Shown: positions 39,397-48,515 of the stretch, in pieces | How the letters are laid out: each line of letters begins with the position of its first letter | Numbering within the stretch: the stretch's first letter is position 1 | The notes under the pieces: generated by a model | Databases searched by the model: none | The model's input: only the letters and a program-made list of their open reading frames with translations | Told to the model about the DNA's origin: nothing | Translations under genes and position numbers: made by a program | Origin: Streptococcus oralis | Lineage (GTDB): Bacteria; Bacillota; Bacilli; Lactobacillales; Streptococcaceae | Length of the DNA stretch: 64,000 nucleotides | Reading direction: 5' to 3' | NCBI RefSeq assembly: GCF_021497885.1 | Contig: NZ_CP046523.1 | Span: 787,501-851,500 of the forward strand

Positions 39397-39450
39397 ATGA
39401 AAACAGCTAAGTTTAATCAATTTGCTTTGTTGTTGAGGTACTCGGGCTAG
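39397..39450 (+). CDS. leuL: leucine leader peptide
   Basis: A 17-codon frame, MKTAKFNQFALLLRYSG, with a good AAGGAG before it. Three consecutive TTG leucine codons (39427-39435... in FALLLRY) sit just before its stop, and its stop lies in the 5' arm of a hairpin. This is the arrangement of a ribosome-stalling attenuator: leucine shortage would stall ribosomes on the Leu run and favour read-through into leuA. Confidence 0.85.
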   Translation: MKTAKFNQFALLLRYSG

Positions 39451-39532
39451 TGCAAAAGCATTAGTCCTGTTTGGCTTACCAAGCGGGAGTAAATCAACAT
39501 CTCGCTTGGGTTTCTGAGCGAGATGTTTTTTT
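39444..39532 (+). promoter_or_regulatory. leucine attenuator (pause hairpin, antiterminator, terminator)
   Basis: Three RNA elements follow the leader codons. A ten-pair hairpin joins GGGCTAGTGC (39444) to GCATTAGTCC (39458), with G-T pairs. The terminator is AACATCTCGCT (39496) with AGCGAGATGTT (39517) and seven T. The competing antiterminator is CCAAGCG (39479) with CGCTTGG (39503), which uses the terminator's 5' arm. The logic follows classical amino-acid attenuation; the exact switch is inferred. Confidence 0.8.
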
Positions 39533-39561
39533 AAAACTATATTTGGAAAAGGGGAAATCTT

Positions 39562-41124
39562 ATGCGAACAGTTGAATTTCTAGATACCAGCCTTCGAGAT
39601 GGAGAGCAGACACCTGGCGTTAACTTTTCAATCAAGGAAAAAATTGCCATTGCAAGGCAGATGGAGAAATGGGGCATTTCAACCATTGAAGCTGGTTTTC
39701 CAGCTGCTAGCCCAGATTCATTTACAGCAGTTCAGGAGATTGCTAAAGTCTTGAAAAAAACAGCGGTGACAGGTTTGGCACGTTCGGTCAAGTCTGATAT
39801 AGATGCTTGTTATGAGGCGCTCAAGGATGCCAAGTATCCTCAGATTCACGTCTTTATCGCGACCAGTCCGATTCACCGCAAGTATAAGCTCAATAAGAGC
39901 AAGGAAGAGATTTTAGAAGCTATTAAGGAGCATGTTTCTTACGCACGTTCTAAGTTTGAAATTGTCGAATTTTCTCCAGAGGATGCGACCAGGACAGAGT
40001 TGGATTTCCTCTTGCAAGTCGTTCAAACAGCGGTTGATGCAGGGGCGTCTTATATCAATATCCCTGACACGGTTGGATTTACGACGCCAGAGGAGTATGG
40101 TGCCATCTTCAAATACTTAATTGAGAATGTCAAAACTGATCGTCAGATCATCTATTCTCCTCACTGTCACGATGACCTCGGAATGGCAGTGGCTAACAGC
40201 CTTTCTGCTGTCAAGAATGGTGCAGGACGTGTCGAAGGAACTATTAATGGCATTGGTGAGCGAGCTGGAAATGCTGCTTTGGAAGAAATAGCAGTGGCTC
40301 TCAATATTCGCCAAGATTACTACCAAGCAGAAACAAGTATTGTCCTAAATGAAACCATTAATACGTCAGAAATGGTTTCTCGCTTCTCAGGTATACCAGT
40401 TCCTAAAAATAAAGCGGTGGTCGGTGGAAATGCCTTCTCTCACGAGTCTGGTATTCACCAAGATGGAGTTCTTAAAAATCCTCTTACTTATGAGATCATC
40501 ACACCTGAATTGGTCGGTGTTAAGAGTAATAGCCTTCCGCTTGGAAAATTGTCAGGTCGCCACGCTTTTGTAGAAAAACTAAGAGAACTGGCCCTAGATT
40601 TTACAGAAGAGGATATCAAACCACTCTTCGCTAAGTTCAAGGCACTAGCGGACAAGAAACAAGAAATCACAGATGCAGATATTCGAGCTCTGGTAGCTGG
40701 AACCATGGTTGAAAACCCAGAAGGTTTCCACTTTGATGATTTACAACTTCAAACCCATGCAGATAATGACATTGAAGCGCTTGTTAGTCTGGCTAATATG
40801 GATGGTGAAAAAGTCGAATTTAATGCGACAGGACAAGGTTCCGTTGAAGCAATCTTTAACGCTATTGATAAGTTCTTTAACCAATCTGTCCGCTTGGTGT
40901 CCTATACCATTGATGCTGTGACAGATGGAATTGATGCTCAAGCTCGTGTCTTGGTTACTGTTGAAAACAGAGATACAGAAACCATTTTTAACGCAGCAGG
41001 TCTTGATTTCGATGTGTTAAAGGCTTCAGCTATTGCTTATATCAATGCCAATACTTTTGTTCAAAAAGAGAATGCAGGTGAGATGGGGCGCAGCGTTTCC
41101 TACCGAGACATGCCTAGTGTGTAA
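39562..41124 (+). CDS. leuA: 2-isopropylmalate synthase
   Basis: 520 residues. It condenses 2-ketoisovalerate with acetyl-CoA, the first step of leucine synthesis. The TIM-barrel active site includes [16 protein letters not shown] (about 8-23) and the metal-binding [16 protein letters not shown] (about 199-214), followed by [17 protein letters not shown]. The C-terminal regulatory domain (from about 390) contains the leucine-feedback fold. First gene of leuABCD, downstream of the leader attenuator. Confidence 0.96.
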   Translation: MRTVEFLDTSLRDGEQTPGVNFSIKEKIAIARQMEKWGISTIEAGFPAASPDSFTAVQEIAKVLKKTAVTGLARSVKSDIDACYEALKDAKYPQIHVFIATSPIHRKYKLNKSKEEILEAIKEHVSYARSKFEIVEFSPEDATRTELDFLLQVVQTAVDAGASYINIPDTVGFTTPEEYGAIFKYLIENVKTDRQIIYSPHCHDDLGMAVANSLSAVKNGAGRVEGTINGIGERAGNAALEEIAVALNIRQDYYQAETSIVLNETINTSEMVSRFSGIPVPKNKAVVGGNAFSHESGIHQDGVLKNPLTYEIITPELVGVKSNSLPLGKLSGRHAFVEKLRELALDFTEEDIKPLFAKFKALADKKQEITDADIRALVAGTMVENPEGFHFDDLQLQTHADNDIEALVSLANMDGEKVEFNATGQGSVEAIFNAIDKFFNQSVRLVSYTIDAVTDGIDAQARVLVTVENRDTETIFNAAGLDFDVLKASAIAYINANTFVQKENAGEMGRSVSYRDMPSV

Positions 41125-41135
41125 AGGAGAAGGCT

Positions 41136-42173
41136 ATGACAAAGAAAATAGCAGCACTAGCAGGGGATGGAATCGGTCCAGAAATCATGGAAGCTGGTTT
41201 AGCGGTTCTGGAAGCTCTAGCTTCAAAAACAGGCTTTGACTATGAGATAGACAGACGCCCCTTTGGAGGTGCGGGTATTGATGCTGCGGGGCATCCCTTA
41301 CCTGATGAAACCCTTAAGGCATGTAGAGAAGCAGATGCTATTCTCCTTGCGGCTATCGGTAGTCCTCAGTATGATGGAGCATCGGTTCGGCCTGAACAAG
41401 GCTTGCTGGCTCTTCGTAAGGAACTCAATCTCTATGCTAATATTCGCCCTGTTAAGATTTTTGATAGTCTCAAGCATTTGTCACCTCTCAAACCGGAACG
41501 AATTGCTGGTGTAGACTTTGTCGTGGTACGTGAGTTGACAGGTGGTATCTACTTTGGAGATCATATCCTTGAAGAGCGGAAAGCGCGTGATATCAACGAC
41601 TACAGCTATGAGGAAGTAGAGCGGATCATTCGCAAGGCATTTGAAATTGCAAGAAATCGCAGAAAAATCGTTACTAGTATCGATAAGCAAAATGTTCTAG
41701 CGACTTCAAAACTCTGGCGCAGAGTAGCTGAGGAAGTCGCGCAGGATTTCCCAGATGTAACCTTGGAGCACCAGTTGGTGGACTCAGCTGCCATGCTCAT
41801 GATTACCAGTCCTGCTAAGTTTGATGTCATTGTGACGGAAAATCTTTTCGGAGATATCTTATCTGATGAATCAAGCGTTTTATCAGGCACACTTGGCGTC
41901 ATGCCATCAGCCAGTCATTCTGAAAAAGGCCCAAGTCTTTATGAACCTATTCACGGTTCGGCACCTGATATTGCAGGTCAAGGAATTGCCAATCCTATCT
42001 CTATGATTTTGTCAGTTGCCATGATGTTGAGAGATAGTTTTGGACGTTATGAGGATGCAGAGCGTATCGAACGTGCTGTTGAAGCTAGTTTAGCGGCTGG
42101 CATTTTAACAAGAGATATTGGAGGACAGGCTTCGACCAAGGAAATGACAGAAGCCATCATTGAAAGATTATGA
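41136..42173 (+). CDS. leuB: 3-isopropylmalate dehydrogenase
   Basis: 345 residues. NAD-dependent oxidative decarboxylation of 3-isopropylmalate to 2-ketoisocaproate. Conserved GDGIGPEIMEAGL near the start, LTGGIYFGDH near residue 134, KQNVLATSKLWRRVAEEVA near 188 and VTENLFGDILSDESSVLSG near 231. AAAGGAGAAGGCT precedes the ATG. Its stop overlaps the next gene by four bases (ATGA). Confidence 0.96.
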   Translation: MTKKIAALAGDGIGPEIMEAGLAVLEALASKTGFDYEIDRRPFGGAGIDAAGHPLPDETLKACREADAILLAAIGSPQYDGASVRPEQGLLALRKELNLYANIRPVKIFDSLKHLSPLKPERIAGVDFVVVRELTGGIYFGDHILEERKARDINDYSYEEVERIIRKAFEIARNRRKIVTSIDKQNVLATSKLWRRVAEEVAQDFPDVTLEHQLVDSAAMLMITSPAKFDVIVTENLFGDILSDESSVLSGTLGVMPSASHSEKGPSLYEPIHGSAPDIAGQGIANPISMILSVAMMLRDSFGRYEDAERIERAVEASLAAGILTRDIGGQASTKEMTEAIIERL

Positions 42174-42439
42174 AGATAAATGAAGGAATCACGCTTGCCC
42201 TCTTGATTTGGAATGTCATGGTTTTCTTGATTTATGGCATTGACAAATCCAAGGCAAGAAGAGGTGCTTGGCGCGTTCCAGAGAAAATCTTACTCATTTT
42301 AGCCATTGCTTGTGGTGGTTTTGGTGCCTGGTTAGCAGGAATCACCTTTCACCACAAGACTAGAAAATGGTATTTTAAAACAGTTTGGTTTCTCGGGATG
42401 GTGACCACACTAGTGGCCTTATATTTTATTTGGAGGTAA
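42170..42439 (+). CDS. DUF1294 small membrane protein
   Basis: 89 residues, with about three hydrophobic segments. The cytoplasmic YGIDKSKARRGAWRVPEKIL is the DUF1294 signature, followed by GGFGAWLAGITFHHKTRKWYF. The family's role is unknown. It is inserted between leuB and leuC with a four-base overlap with leuB and only three bases to leuC, so it must be made with the leucine enzymes. No link to leucine chemistry is evident from its sequence; a transport or membrane-accessory role is only a guess. Confidence 0.82.
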   Translation: MKINEGITLALLIWNVMVFLIYGIDKSKARRGAWRVPEKILLILAIACGGFGAWLAGITFHHKTRKWYFKTVWFLGMVTTLVALYFIWR

Positions 42440-42442
42440 TGG

Positions 42443-43825
42443 ATGGCAGGAAAATCGATTTTTGATAAATTATGGGACCGCCATGTTATCACAGGAGAAG
42501 AAGGGCAACCCCAACTCATGTACGTGGATCAGCACTATATTCATGAGGTAACCAGTCCCCAAGCTTTTCAAGGATTACGAGATGCAGGACGAAGATTGAG
42601 ACGGCCAGACTTGACATTTGGAACCTTTGATCATAATGTTCCGACTGTCAATATCTACGATATTCGAGATGTCATTTCCAAGGCGCAAATTGATAAGCTG
42701 GCTGAAAATGTTGAGGAATTTGGGATTGAACATGCGGCTCATGGTTCTGAAAAGCAGGGAATCGTTCACATGGTTGGACCAGAAACTGGAAGAACACAAC
42801 CAGGAAAATTCATCGTCTGTGGAGATAGCCACACAGCTACTCACGGAGCTTTCGGAGCTATCGCTTTTGGGATTGGGACCAGTGAGGTTGAGCATGTCTT
42901 TGCTACCCAGACCCTCTGGCAGGTCAAACCCAAGAAAATGCTGGTAGAATTCACTGGTGTTCCTCAAAAAGGAGTTTATTCTAAGGATTACATTCTCGCC
43001 TTAATTGCCAAGTACGGCGTTGCCTGTGGTGTTGGCTATGTGGTTGAATATCGTGGACAAGCGATTGATGCTTTGACCATGGAAGAGAGAATGACCATCT
43101 GCAATATGTCCATTGAGTTTGGCTCCAAGATGGGAATTATGAATCCAGATCAGACTACCTATGACTATCTTAAGGGACGGGAATGCGTTCCCGAAGCTTT
43201 CGAGGAGGCGATTGCTGACTGGAAAACCCTAGTCAGCGATGATGATGCTGTTTATGATAAGGTTATCCGGATGGATGTCTCAGACTTGGCTCCTATGGTG
43301 ACTTGGGGAACAAATCCTGCTATGGGGGTCGACTTTGACAGTAGTTTTCCAGAAATTAAGGATATGAATGATGAACGAGCTTATCATTACATGAACTTGG
43401 AGCCTGGTCAAAAGCCGGCAGATATTGAGCTAGGCTATATCTTTATTGGCTCTTGTACCAATGCTCGTCTCAGTGATTTGCAACTGGCTGCGCGATTTGT
43501 CAAAGGGAAGAAAATTGCTCCCAATCTAACGGCAATCGTAGTACCTGGTTCTCGTCCTGTCAAACGAGCTGCTGAGAAGTTGGGCTTGGACAAGGTTTTC
43601 CTAGACGCTGGTTTTGAGTGGAGAGACCCAGGTTGCTCTATGTGCTTAGGGATGAATCCGGACAAGGTGCCTGATGGTGTCCACTGTGCCTCAACCAGTA
43701 ACCGTAACTTTGAAGATAGACAGGGATTTGGTGCTAAAACCCATCTCTGCAGTCCAGCCATGGCAGCTGCGGCAGCCATCGCAGGGCGCTTCGTAGATGT
43801 TCGACAGATGCCAGAAGCCCAGTAA
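42443..43825 (+). CDS. leuC: 3-isopropylmalate dehydratase large subunit
   Basis: 460 residues, aconitase family. With LeuD it isomerises 2- to 3-isopropylmalate and carries a 4Fe-4S cluster. The three cluster cysteines are visible in [14 protein letters not shown] and [35 protein letters not shown] is the substrate/cluster-binding block near residue 130. Its cluster would be supplied by the SUF system at 3446-8618. Coupled to leuD nine bases downstream. Confidence 0.96.
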   Translation: MAGKSIFDKLWDRHVITGEEGQPQLMYVDQHYIHEVTSPQAFQGLRDAGRRLRRPDLTFGTFDHNVPTVNIYDIRDVISKAQIDKLAENVEEFGIEHAAHGSEKQGIVHMVGPETGRTQPGKFIVCGDSHTATHGAFGAIAFGIGTSEVEHVFATQTLWQVKPKKMLVEFTGVPQKGVYSKDYILALIAKYGVACGVGYVVEYRGQAIDALTMEERMTICNMSIEFGSKMGIMNPDQTTYDYLKGRECVPEAFEEAIADWKTLVSDDDAVYDKVIRMDVSDLAPMVTWGTNPAMGVDFDSSFPEIKDMNDERAYHYMNLEPGQKPADIELGYIFIGSCTNARLSDLQLAARFVKGKKIAPNLTAIVVPGSRPVKRAAEKLGLDKVFLDAGFEWRDPGCSMCLGMNPDKVPDGVHCASTSNRNFEDRQGFGAKTHLCSPAMAAAAAIAGRFVDVRQMPEAQ

Positions 43826-43834
43826 GGAGAGGAT

Positions 43835-44428
43835 ATGGAGAAATTTACAGTTTATACGGGAACGACCGTTCCTCTCATGAATGATAACATCGACACTGAC
43901 CAAATCCTTCCCAAGCAGTTTCTCAAGTTAATTGATAAGAAGGGCTTTGGTAAGTACCTCATGTATGCCTGGCGTTATCTGGACGATAACTACACTGAGG
44001 ATCCAGATTTTGTCTTTAACCGACCTGAATACCGTAAAGCCAGTATCCTCATCTCAGGGGATAACTTTGGCGCAGGGTCTTCAAGAGAACACGCAGCATG
44101 GGCTCTAGCTGACTATGGTTTTAAGGTCGTGATTGCAGGATCTTTCGGTGATATTCATTACAATAATGAACTCAATAATGGCATGTTGCCTATTGTTCAG
44201 CCTAGGGAGGTTAGAGAAAAGCTAGCCCAACTCAAACCGACCGACCAGGTAACTGTAGACTTGGAACAACAAAAAATCATCTCACCAGTTGGAGAATTCA
44301 CTTTCGAAATTGATAGCGAGTGGAAACACAAGCTTTTAAATGGTTTGGATGATATCGGAATTACTTTGCAGTATGAAGACTTGATTGCTGCTTATGAAAA
44401 ACGACGACCAGCCTACTGGCAGGATTAG
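43835..44428 (+). CDS. leuD: 3-isopropylmalate dehydratase small subunit
   Basis: 197 residues, the swivel-domain partner of LeuC. Conserved [14 protein letters not shown] near residue 18, [20 protein letters not shown] near 70 and [17 protein letters not shown] near 106. AAGGAGAGG precedes the ATG. Completes the leuABCD operon; the following Sua5-like gene begins 25 bases later with no terminator between them, so it may be co-transcribed. Confidence 0.95.
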   Translation: MEKFTVYTGTTVPLMNDNIDTDQILPKQFLKLIDKKGFGKYLMYAWRYLDDNYTEDPDFVFNRPEYRKASILISGDNFGAGSSREHAAWALADYGFKVVIAGSFGDIHYNNELNNGMLPIVQPREVREKLAQLKPTDQVTVDLEQQKIISPVGEFTFEIDSEWKHKLLNGLDDIGITLQYEDLIAAYEKRRPAYWQD

Positions 44429-44453
44429 AAAAAATAGAAAAGGAAATAGAACT

Positions 44454-45233
44454 ATGACAAAACACATTCAATGGAACGGAACACTTTCTCAAGAAGGCTA
44501 TGACATTTTAAAAGGTGAGGGTGGGTGCATTGTATGCCCTACAAAAGTTGGTTACATCATTATGACCAGCGACAAGGCAGGTCTTGAACGCAAATTTGAG
44601 GCTAAAGAGCGTAACCGTAACAAACCAGGTGTTGTACTTTGTGGTAGCATGGACGAGCTACGCGCTTTAGCACAACTAAACCCAGAAATTGAAGCCTTCT
44701 ACCAAAAACATTGGGATGAAGATATTCTCCTTGGTTGTATCCTTCCTTGGAAACCAGAAGCTTTTGAAAAACTCAAAGCATACGGTGATGGCCGTGAAGA
44801 ACTCATGACTGACGTTCGTGGTACTAGCTGTTTTGTCATCAAGTTTGGTAAAGCTGGTGAACAGTTGGCTGCCAAACTTTGGGAAGAAGGCAAGATGGTC
44901 TACGCCTCATCAGCCAACCCATCTGGAAAAGGAAACCGTGGTAAGGTAGAAGGAATAGGAGAACGTATCGAAGGAGCAGTGGACCTTGTTATCGAAGCAG
45001 ACGACTATGTGGCATCTATCCAACCTGACAAAACGATTGAAACGCGCTACGAGCAAGGTGTGATGGTCTCTATGGTCGATAAAGATGGCAAACTCATCCC
45101 AGAACAAGGAGGAGCACGTTCAACTTCACCAGCACCAGTCGTTATCCGTAAAGGGCTTGACATTGATAAAATCATGATGCACCTGTCAGATACCTTTAAC
45201 TCATGGGACTACCGTCAAGGTGAGTATTATTAA
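44454..45233 (+). CDS. Sua5/YciO/YrdC/YwlC family protein
   Basis: 259 residues. The YrdC-like fold is recognised from GGCIVCPTKVGYIIMTSD near residue 22, KERNRNKPGVVLCGSMDEL near 51 and VYASSANPSGKGNRGKVEGI near 150 with the family SSANxSG motif. True TsaC/Sua5 enzymes make threonylcarbamoyl-AMP for tRNA t6A; this divergent branch (VRGTSCFVIKFG, long C-terminus) probably has another role. The ATG at 44454 follows AAAAGGAAAT. Ends with a terminator. Confidence 0.8.
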   Translation: MTKHIQWNGTLSQEGYDILKGEGGCIVCPTKVGYIIMTSDKAGLERKFEAKERNRNKPGVVLCGSMDELRALAQLNPEIEAFYQKHWDEDILLGCILPWKPEAFEKLKAYGDGREELMTDVRGTSCFVIKFGKAGEQLAAKLWEEGKMVYASSANPSGKGNRGKVEGIGERIEGAVDLVIEADDYVASIQPDKTIETRYEQGVMVSMVDKDGKLIPEQGGARSTSPAPVVIRKGLDIDKIMMHLSDTFNSWDYRQGEYY

Positions 45234-45244
45234 GATAAAAAAAG

Positions 45245-45292
45245 AAGTCTAGTGTTAAGAGACATTGAAGCTCCTAACACTGGGCTTTTTCT
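45245..45292 (+). terminator. terminator after the leu/Sua5-like region
   Basis: AAGTCTAGTGTTAAGAG and CTCCTAACACTGGGCTT form a 17-pair stem (three G-T) followed by TTTTT. Confidence 0.85.
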
Positions 45293-45373
45293 TTAGAATT
45301 TCTTTTCTTTTTTTAATAGATATGATATTCTATATATGAAATAGGGTTTTGAAATATTAAATACTAACTAGCC

Positions 45374-45379
45374 TATAAT
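45374..45379 (+). promoter_or_regulatory. possible -10 of the McrBC-type operon
   Basis: Perfect TATAAT 20 bases before the mcrB-like ATG; -35 not clear (TTGAAA is 19 bases or so upstream). Confidence 0.4.
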
Positions 45380-45398
45380 ATGAAAATGGAGCTACAAA

Positions 45399-47051
45399 AT
45401 GGAAGAAAAATTAAATTATTGGATGATAGTTGCAGGAGGAGGTGGAAAAGTTTGGTCTTTATTTAAAGAAGAGAATATAGCTTGTATAGATTTTGATTCT
45501 AATTTATCTAATATTTTAGATTACAATAATCCTGAAGAATTGAAGCAAGGAAAGCAGAGAAATTTATTTATTTGGAAGTTTGCACATGACATAAAAATAA
45601 ATGATTATATAATAGCTACCTCAGGATTAAACAAAATTTTAGGTATTGGACAATGTGTGAAAACATATTACTTTGATGAAACAAAAACAGAGTTTAAACA
45701 TTGTATTGGTGTTAATTGGTTGAAAGTAGATGGTGGATGGGAATACCAAAGAAAAAAAGGTACAAGACAAACCATCAACTGGGATAGAAATTCAGAACGT
45801 ATCAATTTATATAAATCCATTCTAAATGGTACATACAGAAAAAATATAGAGAAAGTTGTTATGAATAAAAATATTGACGATTATTTAGATAAATTAAAAA
45901 AATCCAAAAACCTCATCCTCCGCGGTGCTCATGGCACAGGAAAAACTTATCTTGCTAAAGAAATTGCCAAAGAATTAACGGGTGGCAACGAAGACCAAAT
46001 CGAATTTGTACAGTTTCACCCTTCCTATGATTATACGGATTTTGTAGAGGGGTTGAGACCAATCCTGGTAAATGATGGACAGATTAACTTTGGCTTGCAG
46101 GACGGTATTTTTAAGAAGTTTTGTCAGAAGGCTAAAGAAGCTCAAAAAACTGGAGGACAAGATAATTTTGATGAAGCTTGGGATCTTTATCTTGAATATG
46201 TAAATAGCAGAGATGAAAAAGAATATTTGACAGAATTTTCCTATCTCACAGTAAATAGTCGAAATAATTTTAATATCAATTATGAGACTAAAGCCCAAGG
46301 AACTTGCTTAACAAAATCTTATGTTTATGAACTCTATAAAGATGAAAAATATCTGAAACAGCCCTATTATCGTAATCAAGGAAAAAAAGTCCTAGAAACT
46401 TTAAAGAAAAGATTTGGTCTGAAAGATTATATTTCTCCAACAGAAATTGCCACAGACAAAAAATTCGTTTTCATCATTGATGAAATCAACCGTGGTGAGA
46501 TTTCTAAGATTTTTGGTGAACTCTTTTTCTCTATTGATCCTGAATATCGTGGCGAAAGGGGGAGTGTTTCCACCCAGTATGCTAATTTACATGAGACGGA
46601 TGACAAGTTTTATATCCCTGAAAATGTCTACATCATCGGAACAATGAATGATATTGATCGTTCAGTAGACACCTTTGATTTTGCTATGCGCCGTCGTTTC
46701 CGTTTTGTTGAAGTTACTGCTGAAAGCCAGCTATACATTCTAGATAACGAACTAGATGGACATGAGGAGGAAGCGAAAAAACGTCTAAGAAATTTGAATG
46801 TTGCTATCGAAAACGTTCAGGAATTAAACAGCCATTATCATATTGGACCAAGTTATTTCCTTAAGTTGCAGGATGTAGATTTTGACTATGAATTACTCTG
46901 GTCTGATTACCTCAAACCACTTTTGGAAGATTACTTACGAGGTTCTTATGAAGAGGCTGAAACTCTGGATACATTGAAAAAAGCATTTGATCTGACAAAT
47001 AACGAGCGAACAGATCGGCAAGATACTGGTGATGATAATGCGAATAACTGA
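45399..47051 (+). CDS. mcrB: McrB-type AAA+ GTPase with EVE/PUA-like N-terminal domain
   Basis: 550 residues. The N-terminal ~150 residues (YWMIVAGGGGKVWSLFKEEN; WKFAHDIKINDYIIATSGLN; ILGIGQCVKTYYF) look like an EVE/PUA-like domain, the kind that reads modified bases. The AAA+ motor follows: Walker A GAHGTGKTYLAKEIA (176-190), Walker B VFIIDEINRGEISKIFGEL and the McrB-type GTMNDIDRSVDTFDFAMRRR near 414. McrB translocates and McrC cuts DNA with modified cytosines. By eye the first 500 bases are more AT-rich than the motor part. Overlaps mcrC. Confidence 0.87.
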   Translation: MEEKLNYWMIVAGGGGKVWSLFKEENIACIDFDSNLSNILDYNNPEELKQGKQRNLFIWKFAHDIKINDYIIATSGLNKILGIGQCVKTYYFDETKTEFKHCIGVNWLKVDGGWEYQRKKGTRQTINWDRNSERINLYKSILNGTYRKNIEKVVMNKNIDDYLDKLKKSKNLILRGAHGTGKTYLAKEIAKELTGGNEDQIEFVQFHPSYDYTDFVEGLRPILVNDGQINFGLQDGIFKKFCQKAKEAQKTGGQDNFDEAWDLYLEYVNSRDEKEYLTEFSYLTVNSRNNFNINYETKAQGTCLTKSYVYELYKDEKYLKQPYYRNQGKKVLETLKKRFGLKDYISPTEIATDKKFVFIIDEINRGEISKIFGELFFSIDPEYRGERGSVSTQYANLHETDDKFYIPENVYIIGTMNDIDRSVDTFDFAMRRRFRFVEVTAESQLYILDNELDGHEEEAKKRLRNLNVAIENVQELNSHYHIGPSYFLKLQDVDFDYELLWSDYLKPLLEDYLRGSYEEAETLDTLKKAFDLTNNERTDRQDTGDDNANN

Positions 47052-48342
47052 TAATCAGTATAGAATTGCTAAAGAGGACCTTGTCGCAGAATATCCCAAC
47101 CTAAGTCAAGTACTTCTTGATAGAACACTAGATAACCTTTCTCGAGAGGACAATATTTTTATTTTTCCGAATGATTTGATGAATTCTCCTGATTTAGACA
47201 AGGACCAAAAGATTTTTGAAACAGTTAATCAGAAAATCAAGACAGGGAACGTGATTGGTTTTCTGGGCTGTGGTCAGGAAAGATTGACGATTTCCTCTCG
47301 TTTTTCTGATGAAAGTAACGACCATTTTTTGCATTATCTTTTACAAAAGGTTCTCAATATTAATCTGACTAGTTTGGATGTCGGTCTATCTCCTGAAGAT
47401 AAGCTTTATCAACTCTTGGTTTACCTCTTTCCCAAGTATCTTCAAGCTGCTCTCAGAAAAGGTCTTTATAAGGAATACCAGCGATATTTCCATAACGATA
47501 GTCATGTAAAGGGTGTACTAGATGTTGGAAATCATCTGAAAAAAAATCTCCCTTTTACGGGAAATATTGCCTATACCACTAGGGAGTTCACCTATGATAA
47601 TCCACTCATGCAGTTGATTCGGCATACGATTGAGTACATAAAGAATCAGAAAAGTTTTGGAGTTCTGCTCGATAGTAATCGTGAAAATATGACAGAAATT
47701 ACTCGTGTAACCTCATCTTATAAACTAGCTGATCGTGCCAAGATTATCAGAATGAATAAAATCAAACCTATCCGACATGCCTACTTCAGAGAGTACAGAA
47801 AGTTACAGGAACTCTGCTTGATGATTCTAAGTAGAGAAAAGCATGGTCTTGGACCTCAATCTCAAAGGGTACATGGTATTCTCTTTGATGTTGCCTGGCT
47901 TTGGGAAGAGTATATTCATACCTTGTTGCCAAAAGGTTTCATCCATCCACGAAATAAAGATAAGACGAACGGAATTTCAGTATTTTCTGTTGGGAAACGA
48001 AAGGTATATCCAGATTTTTATGACAGAGAACGAAAGATTGTTCTAGATGCAAAATATAAAAAACTGGAGTTCACTGAAAAAGGAATTAACCGCGAGGACT
48101 TGTTCCAGCTGATTTCCTATTCATATATTTTAAAAGCTGAGAAAGCTGGACTGATTTTTCCTAGTATGGAGCAGTCAGTAAATAGTGAAATAGGAAAAGT
48201 AGTTGGCTATGGAGCTCAATTGAAGAAGTGGTCTATCCAAATCCCTCAGAATGCCTCATCCTATAGTGCATTTTGTAAAATGATGGAAAATTCAGAAGAA
48301 AATTTTAAAGCGATTATTGATGAAGAAGTGGGGAGAAAGTAA
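47038..48342 (+). CDS. mcrC: McrC-type restriction nuclease subunit
   Basis: 434 residues. The C-terminal nuclease has the PD-(D/E)xK pattern: PDF near residue 325, then DAKYKKLEF about 12 residues later, with a downstream Gln/Tyr-containing helix (EDLFQLISYSYILKAEKAGL). The N-terminal region binds the McrB AAA+ ring. The start was placed at 47038, where GGTGAT gives spacing; ATG 47032 and GTG 47029 are alternatives. It overlaps the mcrB end by 14 bases. The system would restrict foreign DNA carrying modified bases. Confidence 0.87.
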   Translation: MRITDNQYRIAKEDLVAEYPNLSQVLLDRTLDNLSREDNIFIFPNDLMNSPDLDKDQKIFETVNQKIKTGNVIGFLGCGQERLTISSRFSDESNDHFLHYLLQKVLNINLTSLDVGLSPEDKLYQLLVYLFPKYLQAALRKGLYKEYQRYFHNDSHVKGVLDVGNHLKKNLPFTGNIAYTTREFTYDNPLMQLIRHTIEYIKNQKSFGVLLDSNRENMTEITRVTSSYKLADRAKIIRMNKIKPIRHAYFREYRKLQELCLMILSREKHGLGPQSQRVHGILFDVAWLWEEYIHTLLPKGFIHPRNKDKTNGISVFSVGKRKVYPDFYDRERKIVLDAKYKKLEFTEKGINREDLFQLISYSYILKAEKAGLIFPSMEQSVNSEIGKVVGYGAQLKKWSIQIPQNASSYSAFCKMMENSEENFKAIIDEEVGRK

Positions 48343-48409
48343 TCTCTTCGCTTTTTTTGCTATTTATACAAGTAATTTCCGAACAATATAATCTAATTGT
48401 TGAAAATAT

Positions 48410-48438
48410 TTGACAAAATCTGTACTTTGGTGTAGAAT
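48410..48438 (+). promoter_or_regulatory. promoter of guaC
   Basis: TTGACA, exactly 17 bases, TAGAAT. It gives a structured leader of about 70 bases. Confidence 0.8.
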
Positions 48439-48449
48439 TAATTGAGGAA

Positions 48450-48495
48450 ACGTCGGAAAAGACGTAGTGATGCACAAGCATAGGTAGGTCATTAC
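48450..48495 (+). promoter_or_regulatory. structured guaC leader
   Basis: Hairpin ACGTC-GGAAAA-GACGT (48450-48465) is followed by an outer stem GTAGTGA (48464) with TCATTAC (48489) that encloses ATGC-ACAA-GCAT and an unpaired AGGTAGG. It lies between the promoter and guaC and lacks a T run. It does not match the purine riboswitch core I know. Possibly a ligand-binding or protein-binding leader; function unknown. Confidence 0.45.
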
Positions 48496-48515
48496 AAAAG
48501 AAACGAGACATCGAT

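Noticed and set aside
39397..39532. T-box riboswitch before leuA
   Set aside because: No T-box core sequence or long specifier stem is present; a leader peptide with Leu codons accounts for the region.
48439..48515. Purine riboswitch before guaC
   Set aside because: The conserved three-way-junction bases are missing, so only a generic structured leader is claimed.
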